A stretch of 6,085 nucleotides of DNA. Origin: Actinomycetes bacterium. GTDB taxonomy: Bacteria > Actinomycetota > Actinomycetes > Mycobacteriales > Micromonosporaceae. The notes beneath the pieces were generated by a model, which saw only the letters and a list, made by a program, of their open reading frames with translations, was not told the origin of the DNA and did not search any database. The position numbers and the translations under genes are program-made. Location of the stretch: assembly GCA_023437285.1 (NCBI GenBank), contig JAEZGP010000773.1:1-6085 (forward strand). Reading direction: 5' to 3'. This document shows, in pieces, positions 1 through 6,085 of this stretch. How positions within the stretch are numbered: the first letter of the stretch is position 1; each line of letters starts with the position of its first letter.

Positions 1-307
1 TGCCGGTGAGGTTGGCCGGGTTGTGCAGCGGCGCGAGTGGCACCAGGTCGCGTACGGCGGCCACCACCTCGTCGGTCACGAGCGTCGGCGCGCTGAACCG
101 GTCGCCGCCGTGCACCACCCGGTGCCCTACGGCCTCGATATCGGAAATGTCCAGCGCGGCCAGGATGGACATCAGGGCGGCCTCGTGGTCGGCGGGGCCG
201 CCGGAGCCGACCCGCTCGACGAGTCCCCGACCGACCGTGTCCGCGCCGTCGAACAGCCGCCACTTCACCGACGACGAGCCGCAGTTGAGTACGAGAATGC
301 GCGCCAT
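1..307 (-). CDS. ackA: Acetate kinase, N-terminal part (runs off left edge)
   Basis: Acetate kinase transfers phosphate between acetyl phosphate and ADP (acetate + ATP <=> acetyl phosphate + ADP) in the cytoplasm and works with Pta next door. The 102 visible codons start at ATG 307..305. They show the N-terminal phosphate-binding signature VLNCGSSSVKW (residues 6-16), GHRVVHGG (61-68), whose Arg63 matches the family's conserved substrate-binding arginine, and LAPLHNPANLTG (91-102). These are hallmarks of the ASKHA-fold acetate kinase family, which is usually about 370-400 residues, so roughly three quarters of the protein lies outside the window. The start is supported by AGGG (315-318) seven bases upstream, inside the end of pta, and by the gene beginning three bases after the pta stop, so coupled translation is likely. 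The stretch between VERVG (31-35) and GHRVVHGG looks about 25-30 residues shorter than in the E. coli and Methanosarcina enzymes as I remember them. The family assignment is firm. Confidence 0.96.
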   Translation of the reverse strand, partial: MARILVLNCGSSSVKWRLFDGADTVGRGLVERVGSGGPADHEAALMSILAALDISDIEAVGHRVVHGGDRFSAPTLVTDEVVAAVRDLVPLAPLHNPANLTG

Positions 308-310
308 GCC

Positions 311-2377
311 TCAGCCCTGCGCCTGGATCGCGGTGATCGCGATGGTGTTGATGATGTCGGGCACCGTCGCCCCACGGGAGAGGTCGTTCACCGGCTTGCG
401 CAGGCCCTGCAGCACCGGTCCGATGGCCACGGCGCCGGCCGACCGCTGTACGGCCTTGTAGGTGTTGTTGCCCGTGTTCAGGTCCGGGAAGATCAACACG
501 GTGGCTTGGCCCGCCACGGTCGAGCCGGGCAGCTTGGTGGCCGCCACGGCGGGGTCGACCGCCGCGTCGTACTGGATGGGTCCTTCCACCAGCAGTTCCG
601 GCGCGCGCTCGCGGACGAGCTTGGTCGCCGCCGCGACCTTGTCGACGTCGGCGCCGCGGCCGGACAAGCCCGTCGAGTACGACAGCATCGCCACCCGCGG
701 GGTGACCTTGAACCGGGCGGCCGTGCGCGCGGAGGACAGCGCGATGTCGGCGAGCTGCTCGGCCGTCGGGTCGGGGTTGATCGCGCAGTCGCCGTAGACG
801 AGCACGTGGTCGGCCAGGCACATGAAGAACACGGACGAGGCGACGCTGACCTCGGGTACCGTCCGGATGATCTCGAACGCGGGCCGGATCGTGTCGGCGG
901 TCGGGTGCGTGGCGCCGGAGACCATGGCATCGACGTGGCCGGTGTGCACGAGCATCGTGCCGAAGTAGTTCACGTCGGTCACCGTGTCGAGCGCGTGGTC
1001 GAGGGTGACGCCCTTGGCGGCGCGCAGGCGCGCGTACTCCCGGGCGAACTCCTCGCGCAGCGGCGACGTGGCCGGGTCGACCAGTTCGGCCCCGGAGATC
1101 TCCAGGCCCAGCTCGCGGGCGCGGCGGGAGATGTCGTCCGGGCGCCCGAGCAGCGTCAGCTGGGCCACGCCGCGACGCAGCACCACCTCGGCGGCCCGCA
1201 GGATGCGCTCCTCGCCGCCCTCGGGCAGCACGACGTGGCGCGGGTGGCGGCGCGCGCGGTCGATAAGCTCGTACTCGAACATGAGCGGGGTGACCCGGTC
1301 CGAGCGGGCCACGTCGAGCCGCTTGGACAGCTCCCGGCCGTCGACGTTCGACTCGAACAGGCCGAGCGCCACTTCGATCTTGCGCGGGTTGTTGGCACTC
1401 AGCCGCCCCTCCAGCTCCGCCAGCGACGCGACCGTGGTGAAGCTGTCCTGGTCGACGGAGATCACGGGCAGGTCGGTGCGCAGCTTGCCGACCAGGTCGA
1501 GCACCCGCGTGTCCGGCACCTCGCCGAGCGTGAGCACCACCCCGGCCACCGACACCACCCCGGCCGCGTGCGCCGCGAACGTGGCCGTGACCAGGTCGTC
1601 CCGGTCGCCCGGGGTGATCACCACGCCGCCGTCGGCGAGGTGGTCGAGGAAGACGGGCACGTGCGCCGCACCGACCACGTACCGCAGCGCGTCGCGGGAG
1701 AACGCGTCGTCGTCGCCCAGGATCCGGCGCGCGCCCAGCGCCTGGGTGACCTCGGCCAGCGTCGGCGCGCTGATCGCCGGGTCGGCCGGCAGGGCGTAGA
1801 CCGGCACCGGCGGCAGCGCCGCCGCGCCGAGGATCGCCTCCCGATCCGCGGGGGCGGTGCGGTTCGCGATGAGCGCGGCCACCGTCGTGCCCAGCTCAAC
1901 CAATGAGTGGTACGCGCTGCGCAGCGTGCCCGCGACCGTCTCCGGGGTCCGCCCGGCCCCGTCGACGACCCCGATGACGACCGCGCCGAACTCGTTGGCC
2001 AGCCGGGCGTTCATGGCCAGTTCCTCGTGTACGCCCGAGTCGCCCGCGTCCTGCCCGAAGTCGGAGCCCACGACCAGTACGGCGTCCGCCTCGCCGGTCG
2101 CCTCGTGGTAGCGCTCGATGATGCGCGCCACGACCTGGTCGGCGCGGCCCTGGCTCAGCAGCGTGGCGGCGTCGGCGTACGTGGTGCCGAAGCCGGCGTC
2201 GGTGAGCTGGAACCGGTCGCGCAGCAGCGCCACGATCGGGTCGTCGGCGTCGCGGACGACGGGCCGGAACACGGCCAGGCGGTGTACCCGCCGCGACAGC
2301 AGCTGGGCGACGCCCAACGCCACCGCTGACTTACCTCCGCCGGGCTCCAGCCCGGTCACGTACACGCTGCGAGCCAC
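311..2377 (-). CDS. pta: Phosphate acetyltransferase, long three-domain type
   Basis: Pta catalyses acetyl-CoA + phosphate <=> acetyl phosphate + CoA in the cytoplasm, the CoA half of the Pta-AckA pathway. The 688-residue protein has the full length of the long class (E. coli Pta is 714). Domains in order: an N-terminal dethiobiotin-synthetase-like P-loop domain (about 1-215) with an intact GLEPGGGKS loop (9-17); a DRTGG regulatory domain (about 216-330) with VITPGDRDDL (253-262); and the catalytic PTA_PTB domain (about 365-685). The catalytic domain shows LPEGGEERILRAAE (384-397), MVSGATHPTADTIRP (485-499), YSTGLSGRGADVDK (567-580), FPDLNTGNNTYK (630-641) and GPVLQGLRKPVNDLSRGA (653-670). 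The start is GTG (2377..2375), chosen because a perfect AGGAGG lies five bases upstream. The TGA stop (313..311) is three bases before ackA, so the two genes almost certainly form an operon. No frameshift or missing motif was seen. Confidence 0.98.
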   Translation of the reverse strand: MARSVYVTGLEPGGGKSAVALGVAQLLSRRVHRLAVFRPVVRDADDPIVALLRDRFQLTDAGFGTTYADAATLLSQGRADQVVARIIERYHEATGEADAVLVVGSDFGQDAGDSGVHEELAMNARLANEFGAVVIGVVDGAGRTPETVAGTLRSAYHSLVELGTTVAALIANRTAPADREAILGAAALPPVPVYALPADPAISAPTLAEVTQALGARRILGDDDAFSRDALRYVVGAAHVPVFLDHLADGGVVITPGDRDDLVTATFAAHAAGVVSVAGVVLTLGEVPDTRVLDLVGKLRTDLPVISVDQDSFTTVASLAELEGRLSANNPRKIEVALGLFESNVDGRELSKRLDVARSDRVTPLMFEYELIDRARRHPRHVVLPEGGEERILRAAEVVLRRGVAQLTLLGRPDDISRRARELGLEISGAELVDPATSPLREEFAREYARLRAAKGVTLDHALDTVTDVNYFGTMLVHTGHVDAMVSGATHPTADTIRPAFEIIRTVPEVSVASSVFFMCLADHVLVYGDCAINPDPTAEQLADIALSSARTAARFKVTPRVAMLSYSTGLSGRGADVDKVAAATKLVRERAPELLVEGPIQYDAAVDPAVAATKLPGSTVAGQATVLIFPDLNTGNNTYKAVQRSAGAVAIGPVLQGLRKPVNDLSRGATVPDIINTIAITAIQAQG

Positions 2378-2443
2378 CGTGGCCTCCTCATAGATCCGCT
2401 TCCAGGCTACGGTCGGCCATCGCCGGCGTACGGGATAAGGCCT
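2378..2443 (-). other. Short intergenic gap between the DUF6104-like gene and pta
   Basis: Sixty-six bases separate the TAA stop of the small gene from the GTG of pta. The gap contains the pta ribosome binding site, a self-complementary octamer CGCCGGCG (2421-2428) and a palindromic AGGCCT right at the preceding stop. There is no GC-rich hairpin followed by a run of T on the minus strand, so no intrinsic terminator is visible. A weak TAnnnT -10-like hexamer, TAGCCT (2409..2404), lacks a matching -35 element. Read-through from kgd into pta is therefore plausible, but a separate pta promoter cannot be excluded. Confidence 0.6.
2383..2388 (-). promoter_or_regulatory. Ribosome binding site of pta
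   Basis: On the minus strand this reads AGGAGG, a perfect Shine-Dalgarno core, separated by the five bases CCACG from the GTG start of pta at 2377. It decides the GTG start. An ATG at 2391..2389 overlaps this motif but is in a different frame from pta and has no ribosome binding site of its own. Confidence 0.85.
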
Positions 2444-2623
2444 TTAGTCCTCATCCTCGTCATCAAGGCGGGCCAGCCAGGTCGCCAGCCGTTCGATGGG
2501 CGTCTCGAACTCCGGGTTGAGGTCCACGAACTCGCGCAGGCGTTCGGCGAGCCACTCGAAGCTGACCTCCTCGTCCGCGCGACGGGAGGCCAGCTCCTCG
2601 ATGCCCCGATCGGTGAAGTACAT
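2444..2623 (-). CDS. Small acidic protein, DUF6104-like, coupled to kgd
   Basis: This is a 59-residue protein of unknown function. It begins [11 protein letters not shown], continues through VSFEWLAERLREFVDLNPEF (20-39) and ERLATWLARL (44-53), and ends in an acidic tail, DDEDED. The pattern resembles DUF6104-type small proteins of actinobacteria, recalled from memory rather than searched. There is no signal peptide or membrane segment, so it should be cytoplasmic. The two amphipathic-looking stretches (about 20-34 and 42-53) suggest a small helical fold, possibly a protein-binding module. The start is ATG 2623..2621, which overlaps the kgd TGA by one base (TGATG), with GGAG (2630-2633) six bases upstream, a typical coupled arrangement. 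A longer reading frame runs upstream into kgd, but that part is a shadow with R/P/A/G-rich composition. Tight coupling suggests a role near 2-oxoglutarate dehydrogenase, which is inference. Confidence 0.85.
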   Translation of the reverse strand: MYFTDRGIEELASRRADEEVSFEWLAERLREFVDLNPEFETPIERLATWLARLDDEDED

Positions 2624-5600
2624 CAGGCGCTCCGGGGCAGGGCCGCCTCGATGAGCGCGGCCTGCTCGGCGTCGTGGGTCTTGGCCGAGCCGCCGGCCGG
2701 GGCGGCCGCGGCGGGCCGGGAGACCCGGCGCAGCGGGATGCCGTCGAGGTGCTCGAGCAGGTTGAGCGCGATGAACGACCAGGCGCCCTGGTTGGCCGGC
2801 TCCTCCTGGACCCAGACGATGTCCTTGGCGTTGCCGTAGCGGCCCAGCACCGCCTTGATCTCCTCGACCGGCAGCGGGTAGAGCTGCTCCAGACGCACGA
2901 TCGCGGTGTCGGTGATGCCCCGCTCGCCCCGCGCCTGCAGCAGGTCGTAGAAGACCTTGCCGGAGCAGAGCAGCACGCGCTCGATCTTGGCCGGGTCCGG
3001 CGTGAAGTCGCCGAAGCCCGGGTCGTCGAGCACCGGCTGGAACGGGCCGGTCGTGAAGTCGGCGACCGACGACACGCACAGCCGGTGCCGCAGCAGCGAC
3101 TTGGGGGTGAACACGACCAGCGGCTTCTTCTTCGGCGACAGCGCCTGTCGGCGCAGCAGGTGGAAGTAGTTCGCCGGGGTGGTCGGGATGGCCACCCGCA
3201 TGTTGTCGTCGGCGCACAGTTGCAGGTAGCGCTCGGGGCGGCCCGACGTGTGGTCGGGGCCTTGGCCCTCGTGGCCGTGCGGCAGCAGCATCACCACGGC
3301 CGAACGCTGGCCCCACTTGGCCTCGCCGGACGAGATGAACTCGTCGACGATCGACTGCGCGCCGTTGGCGAAGTCACCGAACTGCGCCTCCCACAGCACG
3401 AGCGCGTCGAGGTTCTCCACCGAGTACCCGTACTCGAAGCCGAGTACGGCGAACTCGCTCAGCAGCGAGTCGTGCACGAAGAACCGCCCGCCGCCGGCCT
3501 CCGCCAGCGTCATGAGCGGCAGGTAGTCGTCGCCGGTGCGCGCGTCCACGACGGAGGCGTGCCGCTGCACGAACGTGCCGCGCCGCGAGTCCTGGCCCGA
3601 CAGCCGTACGGTCCCGCCCGCGCTGACCAGCGTGCCGAACGCGAGGATCTCGGCGAAGCCCCAGTCGATGTCGCCCTCGGCGGCCATCTTGGCGCGCCGC
3701 TGCAGCAGTTGCATGACGCGCTTGTGCGGGGTGAAGCCCTCGGGCAGCTCCAGGTGGGCCTGGCCGACGCGGGCGATCTCGGCGGCGGGCACGCCGGTCT
3801 CGATGACCGGCTCGGGCTCCGCGACGGTGCCGCGCACCGGGCGGCCGGGGCCGCTGGCGACCGCGTCGCGGGTGGCCTTGAAGACCTGCTCCAGCTGGCT
3901 CTGGAAGTCGCGCAGCGACTCCTCGGCCTCGTCGAGCGAGATGTCGCCCCGGCCGATCAGCTCCTCGGTGTAGATCTTGCGGACGGAGCGCTTGGTGTCG
4001 ATGATCTGGTACATCAGCGGGTTGGTCATCGACGGGTCGTCGCCCTCGTTGTGACCGCGCCGGCGGTAGCACAGCATGTCGATCACGACGTCCTTGTTGA
4101 ACGCCTGCCGGTACTCGAACGCCAGCCGCGCCACCCGGACCACGGCCTCGGGGTCGTCGCCGTTCACGTGGAAGATCGGCGCCTGGATCATGCGCGCGAC
4201 GTCCGTGGAGTACATGGACGAGCGGGAGTACTCCGGGGCGGTGGTGAAGCCGACCTGGTTGTTGACCACGACGTGCACCGTGCCGCCCGTACGGTAGCCG
4301 CGCAGCTGCGACAGGTTCAGCGTCTCGGCCACCACGCCCTGCCCGGCGAAGGCGGCGTCGCCGTGCACCATGAGCGGCAGCACCGTGTAGCCCTCGAGCT
4401 TGAGGTCGATGCGGTCCTGCTTGGCCCGCACGATGCCCTCCAGCACCGGGTCGACCGCCTCCAGGTGCGACGGGTTCGCCGTCAGCGACACCTTGGTCGA
4501 GTGCTCGCCGTCCGGGGTGGTGAACTTGCCGTTCTGGCCCAGGTGGTATTTCACGTCGCCCGAGCCGTGCGCCGACTTCGGGTCCAGGTGGCCCTCGAAC
4601 TCGGAGAACACCTTCTCGTACGGCTTGCCGACGATGTTGGTGAGCACGTTGAGCCGGCCCCGGTGAGCCATGCCGATGACGACCTCGTCGAGCCCAGACT
4701 CGGCCGCGGCCTGCAACACCTCGTCCATGAGCGGGATCAGCGACTCGCCGCCCTCCAGCGAGAAGCGCTTCTGCCCGACGTACTTGGTCTGCAGGAACGT
4801 CTCGAACGCCTCGGCCCGGTTGAGCCGGTTGAGGACGTGCTTCTGCTCCTCGGTGGAGGGCTTGGCGTACTTGGTCTCGATGCGCTCCTGGATCCAGCGG
4901 CGCTGCGCCGGGTCCTGGATGTGCATGTACTCCACGCCGACGCGGCGGCAGTACGAGTCGCGCAGGACGCCGAGCACGTCGCGCAGCTTCATCTTCTGCT
5001 TGCCGGCGAAGCCGCCCACCGGGAACGTACGGTCGAGGTCCCACAGGGTCAGCCCGTGCTGGATGACGTCCAGGTCGGGGTGGCGACGGATCTCGAACTC
5101 GAGCGGGTTGGTGTCGGCCATGAGGTGGCCGCGCACGCGGTAGGCGTGGATGAGTTCCACGACCCGGGCCGCCTTGTCGATCTGGCCCTCGGACGTCTTG
5201 GCGACGTCGCGCGTCCAGCGCACCGGCTCGTACGGGATGCGCAGCGACATGAAGATCTCGTCGTAGAAGTCGCGCTCCCCGAGCAGCAGCTCGTTGATCA
5301 CCTTGAGGAACTCGCCGGACTGCGCGCCCTGGATGATGCGGTGGTCGTAGGTGCTCGTCAGGGTCAGGACCTTGCTGACGGCGAAATCGGCGAGCTGCTC
5401 GTCGCTCATCCCCGAGAACGGGGCCGGGTGCTCCATGGCGCCGACGCCGAGGATCGTGCCCTGCCCGGTCATGAGGCGCGGGATGGAGTGCACCGTGCCG
5501 ATGCCGCCCGGGTTGGTCAGCGAGATCGTCGTGCCGGCGTAGTCGTCCATGGTGAGCTCGTTGCGCCGGGCCCGCCGCACGATGTCCTCGTACGCCTGCC

Positions 5601-6085
5601 AGAACTGGCGGAAGTCCATCGTCTCGGCCGACTTGATCGACGGTACGACCAGGGTGCGCGACCCGTCGGGCTTGACGAGGTCGATGGCGAGGCCGAGGTT
5701 GACGTGCTCCGGCGTGACCATCGCGGGCTTGCCGTCGACCACGGAGAAGGAGTTGTTCATCTCCGGGTGGGCGACGACGGCCTTCACCAGGGCGTACCCG
5801 ATGAGGTGGGTGAAGCTCACCTTGCCGCCACGGCCGCGCGCGAGGTGATTGTTGATCACGATGCGGTTGTCGGAGATCAGCTTCGCGGGCACGGCGCGCA
5901 CGCTGGTGGCCGTCGGCACGGTCAGCGAGGCGTCCATGTTCTGCACGATCCGGCCGGCCACGCCGCGCAGCGGGGTGACCTTGGGGCCCTTCGCCGGCGC
6001 GGCCTTCTTGGCCGGCGCGGGCGTGGCCTTCGGCGGGGCCGACTTGGTGGGGGCCTCGGAACTCACGGCGGCGGCGCTCGCGGCC
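2623..6085 (-). CDS. kgd: Multifunctional 2-oxoglutarate dehydrogenase E1 with fused E2-like domain (5' end outside window)
   Basis: This Kgd/OdhA-type protein performs the thiamine-diphosphate-dependent decarboxylation of 2-oxoglutarate in the TCA cycle and carries a succinyltransferase domain in the same chain. Mycobacterial relatives are reported to also act as a 2-oxoglutarate decarboxylase and 2-hydroxy-3-oxoadipate synthase. Counting from the GTG at 6066 (1147 residues): an A/P/K-rich linker (1-32); the acyltransferase domain (about 33-265) with [18 protein letters not shown] (182-199) and DHRIIQG (241-247); and the E1 region (about 295-1147). The E1 region has [12 protein letters not shown] (466-477), the cofactor motif from GDAAFAGQG (569-577) to NNQ (602-604), [15 protein letters not shown] (672-686), [15 protein letters not shown] (823-837) and [17 protein letters not shown] (930-946). 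No lipoyl domain is visible. The frame stays open to the right edge, the GTG has no Shine-Dalgarno, and relatives carry a further N-terminal segment, so the true start lies beyond 6085. The protein is otherwise intact. Confidence 0.97.
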   Translation of the reverse strand, partial: AASAAAVSSEAPTKSAPPKATPAPAKKAAPAKGPKVTPLRGVAGRIVQNMDASLTVPTATSVRAVPAKLISDNRIVINNHLARGRGGKVSFTHLIGYALVKAVVAHPEMNNSFSVVDGKPAMVTPEHVNLGLAIDLVKPDGSRTLVVPSIKSAETMDFRQFWQAYEDIVRRARRNELTMDDYAGTTISLTNPGGIGTVHSIPRLMTGQGTILGVGAMEHPAPFSGMSDEQLADFAVSKVLTLTSTYDHRIIQGAQSGEFLKVINELLLGERDFYDEIFMSLRIPYEPVRWTRDVAKTSEGQIDKAARVVELIHAYRVRGHLMADTNPLEFEIRRHPDLDVIQHGLTLWDLDRTFPVGGFAGKQKMKLRDVLGVLRDSYCRRVGVEYMHIQDPAQRRWIQERIETKYAKPSTEEQKHVLNRLNRAEAFETFLQTKYVGQKRFSLEGGESLIPLMDEVLQAAAESGLDEVVIGMAHRGRLNVLTNIVGKPYEKVFSEFEGHLDPKSAHGSGDVKYHLGQNGKFTTPDGEHSTKVSLTANPSHLEAVDPVLEGIVRAKQDRIDLKLEGYTVLPLMVHGDAAFAGQGVVAETLNLSQLRGYRTGGTVHVVVNNQVGFTTAPEYSRSSMYSTDVARMIQAPIFHVNGDDPEAVVRVARLAFEYRQAFNKDVVIDMLCYRRRGHNEGDDPSMTNPLMYQIIDTKRSVRKIYTEELIGRGDISLDEAEESLRDFQSQLEQVFKATRDAVASGPGRPVRGTVAEPEPVIETGVPAAEIARVGQAHLELPEGFTPHKRVMQLLQRRAKMAAEGDIDWGFAEILAFGTLVSAGGTVRLSGQDSRRGTFVQRHASVVDARTGDDYLPLMTLAEAGGGRFFVHDSLLSEFAVLGFEYGYSVENLDALVLWEAQFGDFANGAQSIVDEFISSGEAKWGQRSAVVMLLPHGHEGQGPDHTSGRPERYLQLCADDNMRVAIPTTPANYFHLLRRQALSPKKKPLVVFTPKSLLRHRLCVSSVADFTTGPFQPVLDDPGFGDFTPDPAKIERVLLCSGKVFYDLLQARGERGITDTAIVRLEQLYPLPVEEIKAVLGRYGNAKDIVWVQEEPANQGAWSFIALNLLEHLDGIPLRRVSRPAAAAPAGGSAKTHDAEQAALIEAALPRSA
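2630..2633 (-). promoter_or_regulatory. Ribosome binding site of the DUF6104-like gene
   Basis: GGAG on the minus strand lies inside the last codons of kgd, six bases before the ATG at 2623. It supports the short 59-residue start over the much longer open frame that extends upstream, and fits termination-reinitiation at the TGATG overlap. Confidence 0.65.

Noticed and set aside
23..1906. A 627-codon open frame on the plus strand, opposite pta
   Set aside because: Its translation is rich in R, G, H, V and D with no recognisable domain, and it lies wholly antisense to the well-conserved pta gene and part of ackA. Long antisense frames are expected in very GC-rich coding DNA, where stop codons are rare.
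2421..2428. Self-complementary CGCCGGCG as a terminator stem or operator
   Set aside because: It is only eight bases with no loop and no following T-run, and short GC palindromes are frequent in DNA of this composition.
2404..2433. Candidate promoter for pta (TAGCCT as -10)
   Set aside because: It matches only the loose TAnnnT pattern, and the sequence 17-18 bases upstream does not resemble TTGACA. Such hexamers are common by chance, so it was not listed as a promoter.
2626..2745. Alanine- and serine-rich C-terminal end of Kgd as a possible extra domain or frameshift
   Set aside because: The ending, with a short A/P/G-rich stretch followed by [15 protein letters not shown], resembles the usual C-terminus of fused actinobacterial Kgd proteins, so nothing unusual is indicated.
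2624..3316. Upstream extension of the DUF6104-like reading frame to a 290-residue protein
   Set aside because: The extra residues are an out-of-frame reading of the kgd C-terminal coding sequence. The ATG at 2623 has a good ribosome binding site and a stop-start overlap, and the recognisable protein begins there.
3374..5044. A 556-codon open frame on the minus strand inside kgd in another frame
   Set aside because: Composition is almost all R, A, G, P and H, typical of an out-of-frame shadow. The kgd frame over the same bases carries all the expected E1 motifs.

Overview
The window is a compact stretch of bacterial chromosome with very high GC content. All of its genes lie on the minus strand. 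The fused acyltransferase/E1 form of 2-oxoglutarate dehydrogenase (Kgd/OdhA type) and the small DUF6104-like gene directly after it point to an actinobacterium. The sequence style would fit Micromonosporaceae, but that family placement is inference. No mobile elements, RNA genes, CRISPR arrays or foreign-looking DNA were seen.

Layout in the direction of transcription, from the right edge to the left: (1) kgd, 6085 to 2623, is cut at its 5' end by the window edge. It encodes an E2-like succinyltransferase domain fused to a complete thiamine-diphosphate E1 domain. (2) A 59-residue acidic protein that looks like the DUF6104 family, 2623 to 2444, starts in a TGATG overlap with the kgd stop. (3) A 66-base gap, 2443 to 2378, has no convincing terminator and ends in a perfect AGGAGG ribosome binding site. 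(4) pta, phosphate acetyltransferase of the long three-domain type, runs from 2377 to 311 with a GTG start. (5) ackA, acetate kinase, starts at 307, three bases after the pta stop, and runs off the left edge with 102 codons visible.

Together the genes cover two fates of central carbon. Kgd carries 2-oxoglutarate through the TCA cycle. Pta and AckA interconvert acetyl-CoA, acetyl phosphate and acetate, making or using ATP. The tight spacing supports two translationally coupled pairs (kgd with the small gene, pta with ackA), which may share one transcript. This is mostly an ordinary housekeeping region. The points most worth a second look are the uncharacterised small protein coupled to kgd, the possible kgd-pta-ackA co-transcription, and an unusually short N-terminal region in AckA.
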